From the NCBI GenBank assembly GCA_023375675.1, contig JALQBC010000001.1:1116001-1180000 (forward strand): 64,000 nt of DNA. The letters are read 5' to 3'. Positions within the stretch are counted from its first letter, which is position 1; the number at the start of each line of letters is the position of its first letter. A program made the translations under genes and the position numbers. Under the pieces are notes generated by a model. That model had not been told where the DNA came from. It was given only the letters and a program-made list of their open reading frames with translations, and did no database searches. This DNA comes from Cytospora piceicola (lineage: Eukaryota; Ascomycota; Sordariomycetes; Diaporthales; Cytosporaceae). Shown here in pieces: positions 1 to 12,181 of this stretch.

Positions 1-528
1 CTGGAGCCGCAACGCCCAGAGCCGGCTCGGCCGTACCCCTATGACGACCCCCTCGCCGCACCACCGCGCAGGCCGGTGCCGGTAGGCGACTTCCCCCCTC
101 CGGACTTTGAGGACGAGTTCGAGATCAACAGGCCGCTTGGAGGGGGCATTCGGATGCCTGGGGATGGGCGCTCGCCGTTCAACATCGGGCATGACGATCT
201 GCACCCTCCTGGCTTGGGGCCACACGACCCCCTTCGAGGATCGTTCGTGCCTAGTGGTGGACTTCCAAGACCCGGTGGCTTGGGCGGTGGCATGCACCCT
301 ACGTTGGACGATCCGCTGTTCCGGGACCTCCGTGGAGGAGGTGTTGGGCAGGGTGCATTTGACCCGCAAGCGCCGCCCGGCGCGAGGTGGGATCCTGTAG
401 GTCCTGGCGGACCCAGAGGGCCAAGGTTTGGTGGCGGGCCGGGTGGAGGATTCGGTGGAGGGAACAATCCGTTTGGCGGGAACAACCCATACGGCGGGGG
501 GAACAACCCGTTTGGTGATATTATCTGA
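1..528 (+). CDS. PI31-type proteasome regulator, C-terminal part (5' truncated by window edge)
   Basis: The reading frame is open from base 1 to a TGA at 526-528, so about 175 C-terminal residues are present and the start lies outside the window. The visible part is the Pro/Gly-rich, disordered tail typical of PI31 (PSMF1; yeast Fub1). It has the family's GARWDPVGP-like motif (compare GARFDPFGP), a DPLRGSF segment and NPFGG repeats at the very end. PI31 proteins bind the 20S proteasome through this tail and modulate its activity and assembly; the FP domain would lie upstream, outside the window. The gene converges with the karyopherin gene on the opposite strand. The family call rests on the tail motifs alone. 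Confidence 0.75.
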   Translation: MEPQRPEPARPYPYDDPLAAPPRRPVPVGDFPPPDFEDEFEINRPLGGGIRMPGDGRSPFNIGHDDLHPPGLGPHDPLRGSFVPSGGLPRPGGLGGGMHPTLDDPLFRDLRGGGVGQGAFDPQAPPGARWDPVGPGGPRGPRFGGGPGGGFGGGNNPFGGNNPYGGGNNPFGDII

Positions 529-1307
529 GACGCGGACGTCAAAAGTTGTAAGACCAGGTAGCGCTATTGGGAGTCAACAGAACCACGCGACTCACACCTG
601 AAATTGCGGGAGCGATGATTATGAATGAAAAAATACCCACGTGGGAGAAGGATCAAGCCAATGCACCTACAATCAACGCGCTCCCAGAATACGTTATCAA
701 AAAGAATCCTTTATATTCTCGTGTGCTTCTCTAAAGTAATGTGCCGAGCTGGTTGGAACACTATTCTTCAGACGTACCCCTATATGTATACAGCCGCCGC
801 GTAGTGCCCTGAGACCTCTCTCTTTCTCTCTCGTCCAAGCATGTTCCGACTTTCATTGTCATTTCAGCTTGCACAAGTGACAGCACGCCACATGGAGACA
901 CATAGCTGTATTGTCAACAAGCGCGTTGGGGTAAGTAGTTGCCGTTCTATCTAGGCATCCTCTCGGGAATACCCTGCCGATGCTACTAAATACGAAGAGG
1001 AGAAGAGAGAGTTCAGCCGGAGGGGGGGGGGGCAGATCAGCTGTAATATTTCGTGTGCTCTCAATATTTCTATGTATGAAGTCAGGTATCGACAAAGAAC
1101 TCTTCAGGTGCTATACATCACAGTGTCTTTCTTACTCCTCCGCTAAATCGTGAAGTCCGCGCAACCACTACCCAAACGCTCGTGAAGAGATCCCGGTTCT
1201 GATCGCTTTCTACGACCATTCGACAACCCCAAGGAAAGAAGTAGCGTACGATGAGTCAGCTGGTCAGATGTAGGATATCAGCGTATCCGCATTTACCACG
1301 CCATCCC
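529..1307. other. Intergenic, convergent 3' ends
   Basis: This spacer lies between the PI31 gene and the karyopherin gene, which end towards each other. It contains a short poly-G run near 1022-1030 and CT-rich sequence near 820-835. I see no coding frame, RNA gene or clear terminator. Confidence 0.6.
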
Positions 1308-4300
1308 TTACTGAGCCGTCGCCAGCTCGTTTAGCTTGCTCTTCTCGTCATCCGTAAGCATGTTGTACCAGTTCTGGAAATCGGCAACGTTCTCCCTCGC
1401 TGCCCTCACAAAGAACTCAGAGAGGTACTGCTGCGTCTCATCATCGCGCATCCGGCTGCCGGCGCCCTCGGCCAGATTCATCAGGGTTTGCGCGTTGGCA
1501 CCAAGGCCGATACCGTCAAACTCGTCCTCCCATCCCTCATCACCATCATCCTCGTCCGCATCCGCAAAGTCCGCAGCCGCCTGGGCAGCAGCATTGGCGG
1601 CCCCCTGAACGCCAGATGCCGAGAGGAGCTCCTCAATGAGAACCTTGAGAATCTTGAGTGTCGTCGGGATCAAGGTGTACTGGTCCGGGTTTTGTCTAGC
1701 CCGTGACCGGGTCATTATCCTCCCGTCGCTGGGCTGGACGATCAGGTCTCCTTTGACCATGGTCTGGGAGAGACGTGCGTCGTTGAGAGAGTAGAGTTTC
1801 GACAAAGCAATGACGTTTTGTCGAATTTCGTCGTATCCTGCGAAATTGATGGAGTTCTCGAGCCATTTGTTCATAACCACCTGAAGACCATTGTGGCCGC
1901 CAATATCGAGGTTGCCTAGGAACTGTACGACGTCACCAGCCTGCATCAGGGACAGGCGGGCAAACACGAGTATCAGGGACTGGATGATTGGAGCTGCTTC
2001 CGCTGTTGCAAGACGGTTTGCTACCGCTTGCAGGAGCTTCTCCAGGTAGGGGCCTAGACGCTCCGGGCCTGCCTTCTCCACAAGCTCTGCGGCGAGACCT
2101 CCTACTTCTGATGCTGCATTGTCCTCAATGCCGGGCCCCAAAAGGCGATCGATTATGATGAGGCAAGTCTCCAGTCCCGATTGACCATTCTCATCATGCC
2201 ACCCCAGGACTTGATGGTGATCATGCATCAACATATATTTGATGGACTCGGCACCAGGCCGCAGAATCTCGCCCTCTGTTGATTGCAACAGCAAGTTGTT
2301 CAACTTGGGCAAGGTCGCCGCCACGAAGCCAGCAGGCAATGGTTCAGATCCATTCTGCACCAGAGGAACGAGCAGCTCACACGCGAGGGTAAGGAGAGGG
2401 TCATCCTGTGTCATATCGGCAACATTGAAGGCACCGGCGATGGTAGGAAGAACCTTGGTGCAAAGAGCCGCATAGGATGCCGAGTCAGACAGGTTTTGCA
2501 CCAGATCCTCAAATGCCTCACACACCATGAGCGTGACTTGGAAGTTAGAAGCACCGTGTCTAGCAATCAAGAACAGAGAGTCAATGGACTTGATTTCCGA
2601 CGCGATCGTGATCCGTGGGTCAATGCCAATGACTGCTCTGAGCGCCTCGGCAAGGGTGACAAGCAGGTCGTCGGCATCCTCCAGGTCTGTCATATCCTTG
2701 CCGTCCAGGAAGCCGTTGATCGCCACAAGCATAGGAACCTGGCGATCAGCGGGCACGTTGCCGGAATTGACAAAGCCCTCAATAGCCTTGACACATGCGA
2801 CTTGAACAAGCTCCGAGTCGTCTCGGCTGGCACATTCAATTGCGCGGTCCAAAACGGCAATGACGGGTGGAAATCCTTGGGCAAGTGTGCCAGCGACAAG
2901 GAAGCCTCTGGCCCGAAGGAGCGGGTGCTCTTGACCTTTGCGCTGGTCAGCGGGATTGAAAGGGCTAGATGCGGTCGTTGAGAATGGACAGCTGGCTCAC
3001 CTATAGCATAGTTGATCAACTCGATATGCGCCTGGGCGACTTCCGGAGCCACGGGCTCTGAACGATCTTCGAAATCGCTAACAAGCATGTTGAACAAATA
3101 AAGACATGCTTCTTGCGATCGCCACTTGTCTTGACCCGTAAACTGTGTCTTGGTGTATGCGAATAGGCCCTCCAACGCCTGTTGGTGAAGCCATTCGCCT
3201 ATCTTTATCAATAGATCTCCACAGGCTGTGCGCGCTGTGTAGTTTGCCGTGACCTAGTAGCCATTAGTACCGTTTCCAGACACAGGTTGTTATCGTATAA
3301 TTTTTCCTTTTGTGAAGGCGCATCATTGTAGCAATAAAGCAGCAGCATTCTAGAAAAGCCAGCCATAGGTTCGCTGATGCTAGACGCCAAGGGACGCAAT
3401 GTCACATACCGAGGTTTCCTCGGCGAGGTAGAGGGAGACATCTATGTCCCAGAGGTCCTCTTCCTCGCGAGTGATCTGGCTGTAGGCAACCAAAAGCTTC
3501 ATAAGATCGAGTATCCAAGGTGTCTCGTGGGCTGGCCGCCCATTGAGCTGAGCCTCGAGTTCCTTCTGCACTGGCGTTGCCCTCATGCACTGATTGAGGA
3601 AATCCAACTCTTCCAGAACCAAGAAGTCGAGGGTGTATGGCAACCCATCAGAGTCCTCCAGCCGACCCTGGCCACCGTACTCAATGTAGTGTGCCTGGTA
3701 TGGTCCCTGGAGCATGGATAGTTCATGCCAGGTGGCTTGGAAGAAGCCCAAGCTTTGAGGCAAGAGAAGCGTGGGAAACACACTCTTGACCTTCATCAAA
3801 GTCTTGACAACCTGCAACTTGAAAGCAATGATGCCGTTTCTGTACTCTCGCTGCGGGGCCTCGTCGGAGCTTTCAGGCAGCGGGACCTGCAGCACTTGGG
3901 AGAAGAACGGAAGCCAGCTCTTGAGAGCTTCCTCGGCAAAACCCTTGACCTCCTTGGGGTGATCATCTTTGACCATGTCCATCAGGTCGAAACAACCGCG
4001 GAACACATGCACAGCGAGTGCGCGCAGGGTCGGCTTTCGGCCCTCGTTCAGGGCGATGTTGTACATGACCTGGATAATGGGGTGGGCCATGGAGAAGAAC
4101 TGGTCCTCGGTCAAGCTTTCTTCGACGATGTCGCTCAAAACCTTCAATGCGCCGTACAGCTGGACATCGTTGCCCTTGGGTATAACGTCGAGCAGGGTGG
4201 GAAGGAGTGTCGGCCATTTGTCCGGGAAATCGTTGTTCGCGATCTTGCCGACTGCGTAACTGCGCCGTGTTACTAGAGAGCTCCGGAACTCTTCGGTTCT

Positions 4301-4649
4301 GAGGGGCCTACCTGACTGAAGCCTTGACCTTGCGATCGGGCTCATCGCTCAGAGCCAAATCCAGCAGTTTGTGACGCAGCTGATCCTTGGTGGAGTCCGG
4401 AATGGGGATCTGGGGACCCTCGCCATCGTCACCCTCCTCAGCCCAGTTGTGCTCGATGAAACGGCGGAGGTAGGTTAGAGCGGCCTGGCGAATCTCGATC
4501 GTGACCGAGTTGTGTGCGGCAATGTTTGCTAGGAGAATCGGGAAAGCAGGGTTCGTCTGGGCATGTTTGAGGTCGAGCTCGGCGCGTTTTCGAGGTTCTT
4601 CGGCGGGAAGTTGGGTGTTGGCCAGCAGCTGAGCCAGCTGGTCCTCCAT
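1308..4649 (-). CDS. KAP114: Importin-beta family karyopherin, Kap114/importin-9 type
   Basis: Four exons fit one frame: 4649-4312, 4259-3410, 3253-3001 and 2935-1308, giving 1022 aa (yeast Kap114 is about 1000 aa). The N-terminus has importin-beta HEAT repeats (IRQAALTYLRRFIEHNW, then DFPDKWPTLLPTLLD). The C-terminal exon carries the acidic loop (DADEDDGDEGWEDEFDG) followed by a conserved FFVRAARENVADFQNWYNML-like segment, as in importin-9/Kap114. The family imports histones H2A-H2B, TBP and other cargo in a Ran-dependent way. The start at 4649 sits just before the first HEAT repeat. The last intron (3000-2936) is odd: a CAG lies only 4 nt behind the CTGAC branch point, and the frame requires the AAG a few bases later. 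The KAP114 assignment is more certain than the exact splice sites. Confidence 0.85.
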
Positions 4650-5456
4650 CTTGTCTGTCGTTGCTCAAGCTCGGATTGCAGAGTCGATGGGGGGGTGAGG
4701 TCCTGACACTGAGGAAAGAAAGATCGGATTGAAAGACTGCCAATTGTAGACAAGCCTCGCGTTGTTTAGCACTAGGTAAGTACACGAGTAAGCTCGAGTC
4801 TGGTGATTAATGCAGTTGCCAACCAGAGTACAGGCTCCTATGTTTTGTTGACGTGGGGTTTGGCGGGGGGGTGGTTTTGGCTCTGGCGAGGTGAGCTTTT
4901 GGATGGATACTTAGTACCTAATCAGGTACCGGTACCTAAGTATGGTGGGGTTCTGCCCTGTAGACGTGACGCGGCTCAGTCGCGTCCTATCGCGTAATAC
5001 TTTAACACCATCTTTAAATTGCAATTGGTAGGAGCTAAAGAATATAGAGACTACACTCACTACCAACTACCTAGGTAGTCCCTTGAGAACTTAATATGTC
5101 CAAACCTTTTTTCTTACTCTTGGCTCCCGTATTATACTATATGCCACAATCTTAATACTCCTTTCACGTATCTCTGCTTTTGGAACGCTTCATGGGTATT
5201 CTGATGGCCCAAAGTACCTCGTGTGCCATACATATCCATCGTTAACATATCGGACGGAGTGAGAATTGAAGAAGAGCTGCATCGATTCTTCTTTCAACAC
5301 ATCCCCCAATGCGAGTATCCAGGACCTATCTGCCTCGTTGCCTGCATCTGTCCAGCCGACCCTGACTCGACGCGAAGGGTGTCAGCAGTAGTTCAGATGG
5401 GATGAGCCAGACTCGGACTTGGACCCTACAAGGCATTCAAGAGGAGAACCTACACC
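4650..5456. promoter_or_regulatory. Divergent promoter region between KAP114 and REV7
   Basis: This 0.8-kb spacer lies between two divergently transcribed genes, so both promoters must be here. It contains palindromic GGTACC/CCTAGG-type sequence (about 4915-4945 and 5066-5080) and AT-rich stretches at 5000-5200. I see no defined TATA box or known binding site with confidence. Confidence 0.4.
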
Positions 5457-6386
5457 ATGTCGATGCCACCGCCTCCCTTGCCAGGGGCAGCAGCAGAACA
5501 AACATTTCCCCAAACCACAGAGGTGCCCATTGCTGAGGCACGCATTCTTTTCAGCTCCTTCTCCAGTTTTCTCACCGTCTCCATACATACGGTCCTCTAC
5601 TACCGCGGCGTCTACCCTAAGCAGACCTTTCTTTCCACCAAGGCATTCAACCTACCCGTCCACCAGTCTCGCCATCCCAAGGTCTGTTCGTGGATCAACG
5701 ATGCAGTTGACGCGGTTACGGCGCAGCTTGCGCAGGGAAGGGTTGAACGAGTGGCCGTGGTGATCCATGCTCCGACTGACCCATCATCTTTGAAGGTCTC
5801 ATCAACTCAACACATAACCCCTGGAAGCATCCTGGAGAGGTGGATGTTCGACGTTTCCCACTTTCCGGCTTGGCCAGGAGGGATTGAGGCACTGAACAAT
5901 TTCCGTGCCGAAGGTGCGGGCAATGAGCAGAATGACGAAGACGGCCCTGAGGATGAGGACGGGAGTGGAGATGAAAACACCAAAGACGCAGCTGGCGATG
6001 GTGGACCGGCCGAAGATGATCTCGCCTCAGCCATCAACTGGACAGATGTCGATGAGCAGCTACGAGGGGCAGTACGACGAATTGCTTATGCGGGTGAGAA
6101 GATGGAGGTTCTCCCAGAGGGTTGCACCTTCACTGTGGCTTTCGAGCTACGTGAGGAGGCGCAGGCCCCAATAGGGCACCCACAACCGTGGATACCATCC
6201 CAGCCAGGTCTACAGCCAACTTCGCGGACCCGGATCCAGAAGGGACACGATGTCGGCGGCGCAAAGACGACGCCGATACGTGCCGTAGAGGCCGGTCCCC
6301 TCTTTTTCGAGTGCTGGCTAGAAGAAGGCGCCGCCAAACTTGCGCTTCGGGTGTCGCCGGCACAGTCATCAAACTCATCATCATAG
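5457..6386 (+). CDS. REV7: HORMA-domain protein Rev7/MAD2B, polymerase zeta subunit
   Basis: This single-exon gene encodes 309 aa. The HORMA fold starts near residue 24 (ILFSSFSSFLTVSIHTVLYYRGVYP), followed by the Rev7 hallmark VPVHQSRHPKV around residues 67-76. Rev7 bridges Rev3 and Rev1 in translesion synthesis and acts in checkpoint and repair-pathway choice in the nucleus. Fungal Rev7 proteins are typically 210-300 aa. The extra length comes from an acidic, low-complexity insert (about residues 158-188, mostly D/E/G) between the HORMA core and the C-terminal strands, plus a polar tail. The safety-belt side is represented by WTDVDEQLRGAVRRI onwards. The ATG at 5457 is followed by an in-frame ATG two codons later, so the start could shift slightly. 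Confidence 0.9.
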   Translation: MSMPPPPLPGAAAEQTFPQTTEVPIAEARILFSSFSSFLTVSIHTVLYYRGVYPKQTFLSTKAFNLPVHQSRHPKVCSWINDAVDAVTAQLAQGRVERVAVVIHAPTDPSSLKVSSTQHITPGSILERWMFDVSHFPAWPGGIEALNNFRAEGAGNEQNDEDGPEDEDGSGDENTKDAAGDGGPAEDDLASAINWTDVDEQLRGAVRRIAYAGEKMEVLPEGCTFTVAFELREEAQAPIGHPQPWIPSQPGLQPTSRTRIQKGHDVGGAKTTPIRAVEAGPLFFECWLEEGAAKLALRVSPAQSSNSSS

Positions 6387-7780
6387 GTTATATCGACCAC
6401 AGGTTTCCAAGACAAACTGGTAACCACTGCCGGTGAGGTCATCGTTTTACAGGCGGATGCTAGTATGCCTCCGCGCGGCAGACCCAGCGAGTGCGACCAG
6501 TAGAGACAGGGAAGTCTCCCGTTTACCCCTGGTTGAGCCACTGCTCAGCAGCGTCAGAGGGGGGGGGGGGTGCAAGCTTCAGGAGCCCTTCCAATTTCCG
6601 GCGCCAAGGAGCAACTAGCTTGAGGCCAGATCATTCTCATCTGAATGAGTTGCAGCGGCTTGGCGGGTCTTATGACCATGTTCATCTACTCTTGCAAAGT
6701 CTTGCCGCTTCATGCACCAGTTCAAGTCCTTCAACTTCCCAATAGAGCTGACTCCTCTAACAGTCCCTGGCCTTAATCTACGAGCCATTACTGTGCTAGA
6801 GAAACAAAGCTGCTGAAGTGCATGACATCTGGGCGGGTCGAATATTCATCACGACCTCGGGCTTCACTTACATATCGCACGGTACATGGCAATACTGCAG
6901 TGTCGGTCCCGAAATTAGCAGATCACCACACCGCAAGGCCGGACGAACTTCGGGATGTGGGTGAACTCTGGCCATATATTGAACCGCTACTCAAATGACA
7001 GAACCGTGGTTCACTTCTCTCTGTCCACCGTAGGACATCTTCGACAAATAGGTATGTCTTATGTATGCCACACGTAAAGAACCATCTAGTTCTTGGTGTG
7101 TCTGATGTGCAAGGCGAGGATGCCTCCCTCGGCCAGCAGCTATCAGCTCCCTCCTGCTCAAGTGCTATAGAAGTGTATCCATAGAGGTTGTTACCAGGGG
7201 TTTTCATGATGCCAAGCCCGTTGGCAACTCGATCTGGGATGACCAATTTGCATCGTCACTGTGCAGTTCGAAACTTTAGCCTGGCAAATAGTTGGCAATA
7301 TTCGTTGAGCGTTGGATGGGAGGGCGACAGCATCGTTTACCTTTCATGTAAGGCCAGGCTTGGCATCGACGATTCCACCCCTTGCAGCCTGTCAAATCTA
7401 TTGAGTGTACGTTGCGAACATATGGAGACATGTGCAAGCTCCAGAGTAGCATCAGGTGGAACATCAGAGGAGCAAATGTTCTTGGCAAGGTCAGACAGCC
7501 AAGAGCCAAGACCTCGAAACATACGTTCGCTACCAATCAAAGCCAGCGGCCCGAAATGGTGAAAGCAAATGGTTTCCTTTTCCCTTTGTCCTGTCTACAT
7601 ATGTGCTGGGCGTCACATCCCTTCAGCTCAAACATTGAACTCGACTTGTCTTGATCTCGACTCCTTGAAGCTTTTGATGGAGCCGGTTTAGAGGGCCATA
7701 TCCTCAACCACCACATCACAAATGATCCGGTAGCCGCTAGCCCTCCTGAGACTGGTCTTCTTGCTCTGTTATCCCCGACC
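6387..7780. other. Intergenic, no gene recognised
   Basis: About 1.4 kb follows REV7. It has a G10 tract near 6559-6568 and scattered short frames on both strands, none with splice-compatible continuation or a recognisable domain. The distal part is presumably the promoter of the secreted-protein gene. Confidence 0.5.
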
Positions 7781-8575
7781 ATGATGAGTGTTCGGCTGTC
7801 TCTGCCCCTCTTGATGGCCACTTTGGTGCCAAACCTAATACCGACGGCAGCCGAAGAGTCGACCATTCAATCTACCGTGTCCGTTTACGTCCCTGGATAC
7901 CAGACAGGGAACTGGGATGGCTTGGCCGGCAGTGTCATGACCAGTGTAAGTCTCTTTGGTGTTCATCATCAGGTTCTGGAAGCGTACATTCACTGACAAT
8001 GCCGTAGGACAGTACTGCAACGACATATACCGTCTTCTGTTCCAACTCAGATGACTGTCAAATCTCTGGCCCTGTACCATTCACATTTGCAGAGGGGCCG
8101 AGCACTTTCAAGTACTCTGGGTCGATAGAAAGCAAACTGTCAGTCTTTTGAGACTCCCGACCAGTGATGCGCTCAAGCCATATCCGTGGTCTGCGACACC
8201 GGGAACTGACATACCAACAGGACGGCGGTGATATCATGCCAGCTAGCATCGACGACGGCTGCCACGTGTACGGAGTACTCCTCGTTCGGCTCCAAGTTCA
8301 CCCAGAACAACACCACAGGGCCGACCGAGACAACGCGCACGGTCACCTACTCGGGGGCTGATGTCCAGTGGGCCAGTCTGGCCTTGTCGTCCCCTGCGCC
8401 GGCGTCAAACCCTGCGCAACCGACAGGAGATGATCCCGTGGAGACAATCAGTCCATCGGATACTGCGTGGTACTTCCCTTCTGCGACGAAGACATCGTGG
8501 GCGGTCGGAACGTCCGATTCCAGGGGCTCAATATCGCTGGGCTTCGCGATGATGGTGGCTGCGCTGATGATATGA
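7781..8575 (+). CDS. Small secreted GPI-anchored-type protein (fungal specific)
   Basis: Three exons (7781-7945, 8008-8138, 8221-8575) join in frame to 216 aa. The N-terminus is a signal peptide (LSLPLLMATLVPNLIPTAA), followed by a Cys-containing beta-rich region (TYTVFCSNSDDCQISGP; ISCQLASTTAATCTEY) with NNTT glycosylation sites. A Ser/Thr/Pro-rich stretch leads to a short hydrophobic C-terminus (ISLGFAMMVAALMI), the pattern of a GPI-attachment signal. Proteins of this layout with a T-x-T-C-T-E motif are common cell-surface proteins of filamentous ascomycetes and have no assigned biochemical role. Two in-frame ATGs sit side by side at 7781 and 7784; the first is used here. The intron 7946-8007 has a GTAAGT donor and the intron 8139-8220 a GTCAGT donor. 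Confidence 0.8.
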
Positions 8576-9814
8576 ATACGTGCGGCCTACCACATCGTAG
8601 GCTTTTCAGAATCACGTAGGGTGAAGATGAGATACCAAGCGATTGTTTTAGCATATCGCATAATAGTAGGCATTCCATGGGCGTTTCGGTTTGGAATTTG
8701 GGCCGGTCATCTTTACTCCCGGGAATCTGTGGCGAGCAACTTTATACCCAATATATGCGATGGATTGTATCTTCTTGGGATATATAACTCAGAGCCTGGA
8801 TGTTTTTCCGCCGTCTGGTTCAATTTGACCCCAATTCGAGGTCAAATATGACAGGTCAGGTGTCACAATGACCAATACCTTGCGCTCAGTCTGGCAGATT
8901 TAGGTTACACAAATGAGTCTTACATTCCCCTTCAACATCCTTCTACTGGTCCTCCCAGTGTCTACATGCAGCTCATCGAAGACATTTGTATACTACCCGA
9001 TCAGGACCATCCAAGGAGTCGCGCGGCAGCCAGTCAGCCTAATGTGGCGGGTGAGTGTTTCAAGTCACCGGCATGGCTAACACTCCAGCCAATGGAGGGC
9101 CCGATGAGACAAAATCCCCTTTTCTTCAGCAGCACCCAGAAGAGCGATCAAGCATAATTACCTAGGTATAAACATCCTTGAGCCGCCCCCAGGAAAGGAG
9201 CCTGGGGGAGACCATGGATCAGGCCTGGCCTGCATCTGCCAGACAATGCCGATGTACAGACCTCAGGAGTGACGAGATGTGGAAGAAACAAAACACTTTC
9301 AAGACAGGGGGCACCTCGTTTTTTCCTCTTTATTTTTGGTCTTATCATAAGCCCGACTGGATAGCAGTGGACGAGGCAGTTGTTACTTGGCACGAGTATT
9401 CTAGGTTTGTCACTCCAACTCGGTATGACAGCTGGATCCAGCAAGTATACAAGCTGATGACCTCCCCCAGCCCGGGCCAATGCCATTCTAATGGAATGGC
9501 ATCGCCAATAATCGTCTTCACGTCGTTTTTAACTTTCACTGCGGAATTTCTTCCACTAAAGGGAACTTCTGATTTTAAGCTTCATCTTTTGTCCTTCCTT
9601 CCTCTCCACGTGGTTGTTTATTTGGCTTTGCACCACACCCACCACCAACCGGGATCTTTGCATCCAACAATATCCATCCTTCTCGGATCAAATCACGACA
9701 AAACAGCCTTTCTTCCTTTTCAATATCCTCGGTTTAATCTTCTAGATTCTGCCTCGCTGCAGACCCTGACTTCAATAAAAACCCTTCCCAAATTCGTGTC
9801 AGCGACCACCCACC
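8576..9814. promoter_or_regulatory. Intergenic / leader region before the GH76 gene
   Basis: This 1.2-kb gene-free stretch contains one TACCTAGGTA palindrome (about 9161-9170) and a CT-rich leader just before the next start (9580-9810). A long frame runs from 9178 into the following gene, but it is out of frame with that protein and looks like untranslated leader. Confidence 0.45.
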
Positions 9815-11622
9815 ATGCGAGCCTCCTTCTCCCGCGAGTTTGCCGTTATTACGGCTTTCCTCTCTTACGTCACGGCTGTCACCGTCGTGGCTCCTCCCAA
9901 CCTGAACCTTGACAAGACCGGTCAGTCTATATTGCAAAATGAGCACGTCATGACTGAAGAAGAACGTTTGCTGATGATGTTGCACAGCATCCATCCAAGG
10001 TGTGGCCAAGACCCTGGCAGACGGCGCTCTGTCGTACTACCCAGGAACTGCGACGGTAAGACAGCGTCTTGAGCAACGAGATAGACTAGGAGGTGGCACA
10101 CCTGAGTGCTGGCCAGAAGACAACCTGAAAACCCCACACAACAGCAAACTGGTCCAATAGTACACGTGAAGGACGTGTGCTCTCGGTTGAGTTTGAGTGG
10201 CTGTCCTAGTAGACGTGCCGTCTCCTCTCTGTCTATTCTGCCTACCTGATTCACATTAACATCCACATCTCACGACCGTTGCTAACAGAAGCGCAACAGG
10301 TCTTTACCGAGCTGGTGTCCCCTTATTACTGGTGGGAGTGTGGTGCCCTCATGGGCGCGCTTCTGGACTACTCCCATTACACCAACGACAGCAGCTACGA
10401 TGACCTCCTGACCACCGCCTTGGCCGCCCAGCTCGAGCCTCCCTACGACTTGATCATGGCAATGCACAGGGGAGACGAAGGCAATGACGACCAGGCGTTT
10501 TGGGCATTCGCGATGCTGTCTGCCGCGGAGCGCAACTTTCCCCAAGTGGCAGACACCAACATTCCTTCGTGGCTCCAAGTCGCGGAGAACACGTTCAACA
10601 ACATGATCAGCCGTTGGAACATCTCTGCCTGTGGTGGTGGTCTTCTGTGGCAGATCTATTCCGAAAACCCCAACGGCCTCAGCTACCGCAATTCGGTTTC
10701 CAACGGCGGTCTCTTCCAGATCAGTGCGCGGCTGTACCGTGCCACGGGCAACGATACATATCTCCTCTGGGCGAATAAAGTCTGGGACTGGTCTGTCGCG
10801 ATCAACATGGTCGGTGAGAAATACGTCGTCTACGACGGCGCAGACTCCAGCGACAACTGCACCGTCATGAACCCAGTGTCCTTCAGCTATGCCGCAGGGA
10901 TTTACCTGTACGGCGCCGCGGTCCTCGCCAACACCACAGACGGCGACGCCGCGACCACCTGGACCGACCGCGCCGACGGACTGCTCCGGGCCGCCGAGTC
11001 CTTCTTCTCGCCCTTTGACAACGCCACCAACATCATGTACGAACACGCGTGCGAGCAGGTGGACAGGTGCGACACGGACATGAAGTCGTTCAAGGGCTAC
11101 CTCTCGCGCTTCATGTACGCCTCGTCGCTCATGATCCCCTCCCTCCAGCCCACGGTCCACCGGCTCCTCGACGCCTCGGCCATGGCGGCCGCGAAGGCGT
11201 GTTCGGGGGGTGGCAACTCGACGGCCTGCGGGCAGAAGTGGTACGTTGGCGGCTTCGACGGCAGTGTGGGCCTCGGCCAGGAGATGTCTGCGCTGGAGAC
11301 CATCCAGGGACAGTTGGCGCGACAGGCGCCGGCGCCCCTTGCCAAGGGAGCGATCAAGGATGTCCGACAGCCGGCGAAGAAGAAGACCGGCGGCAGCAGC
11401 ACCACGAAGGGCGCCGTTACGAAGGCGACGTCCACTTCTTCGGTCACTACTTCTGTTTCGAGCTCTGCGGCTATGGTTCCAGCTACTGCCTCGCCAACTC
11501 AAACTAAGAGATCGAAGTCGGCGGGCGTGGGCCTGAAGATCCCTGGCGGCGAGACCTTCTGGATGGCGCTGAATATGGTTGCCTTCACTGTGGTCTTTAC
11601 AGGGGTCGTCGGGGCGGTCTAG
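9815..11622 (+). CDS. GH76 mannan endo-1,6-alpha-mannosidase, DFG5/DCW1-like, GPI-anchored
   Basis: Three exons (9815-9920, 9988-10055, 10300-11622) encode 498 aa. The signal peptide ends near residue 22. The GH76 core follows: a SIQGVAKTLADGALSYYPG helix, then PYYWWECGALMGALLDY, and the paired catalytic aspartates in GNDDQAFWAFAMLSAAE. Several N-glycosylation sites are present. The C-terminus is Ser/Thr/Lys-rich and ends in a hydrophobic tail (FWMALNMVAFTVVFTGVVGAV), the expected GPI-attachment signal. Dfg5/Dcw1 proteins at the plasma membrane and wall are thought to process GPI glycans and cross-link GPI proteins to wall polymers. The second intron (10056-10299, 244 nt) is long for this window; its GCTAAC branch point lies 13 nt before the chosen CAG acceptor, and the next in-phase alternative is not evident. 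Confidence 0.9.
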
Positions 11623-12181
11623 GGTGCTGTCATGTGGCTCTGTATCGACATGCAGCTCCAACTCGAGGGTCTTCTGGGTTGATAGGCGTTGTAATCTGCA
11701 AGGGCGTTTGGCTGAACACACTCGGACATTTGTTTGAGTCGGATCGTGGGTCATAAAAGATACCAAGTACAGGTACGGAATAGTTGCTTGTTTCATCAGT
11801 CATAGGCGTTCTCGGAAAAGGACAGAACTGAAATGATAGACGCAAGAATTTGCTATTAAGCACGGCACTCTTAACGTTTCTTTCCATTCACTGTGAGCCG
11901 ACGCGTATGCGATTGTTCCTATGCGACAGGCTACCTAATAGTCACCTCTCGGGTACCAAGTATCGTTCTGCTCTGTAATGGCTTGACCGAGATATGGGAC
12001 GTAGAACCACAAGTCGGTAGTGACGCATGGAACCGCTGCAACCTAGAGTTTGATTCGGCATATGCTGCTACATCTCTGTACACAGGATGAGTTGCATCGC
12101 AACGGTCGACCAGCGGAGGATGTTGGCGTTCGAGCCTTTAGTTCTTTTTTTCTATACCAATCCTGAGATGCTTTGAATCCT
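11623..12181. other. Intergenic between convergent genes
   Basis: About 0.56 kb separates the GH76 gene (plus) from HIS5 (minus), whose 3' ends face each other. I see no coding frame, repeat or RNA gene; it should hold both polyadenylation regions. Confidence 0.5.

Noticed and set aside
9178..9912. 244-codon frame upstream of and overlapping the GH76 start
   Set aside because: Out of phase with the GH76 protein, no domain, and its distal part is a CT-rich leader; considered untranslated.
10282..11796. 504-codon frame antisense to the GH76 gene
   Set aside because: It is an Arg/His/Gly-rich shadow produced by GC-rich third positions of the real gene; no domain, start context or introns.
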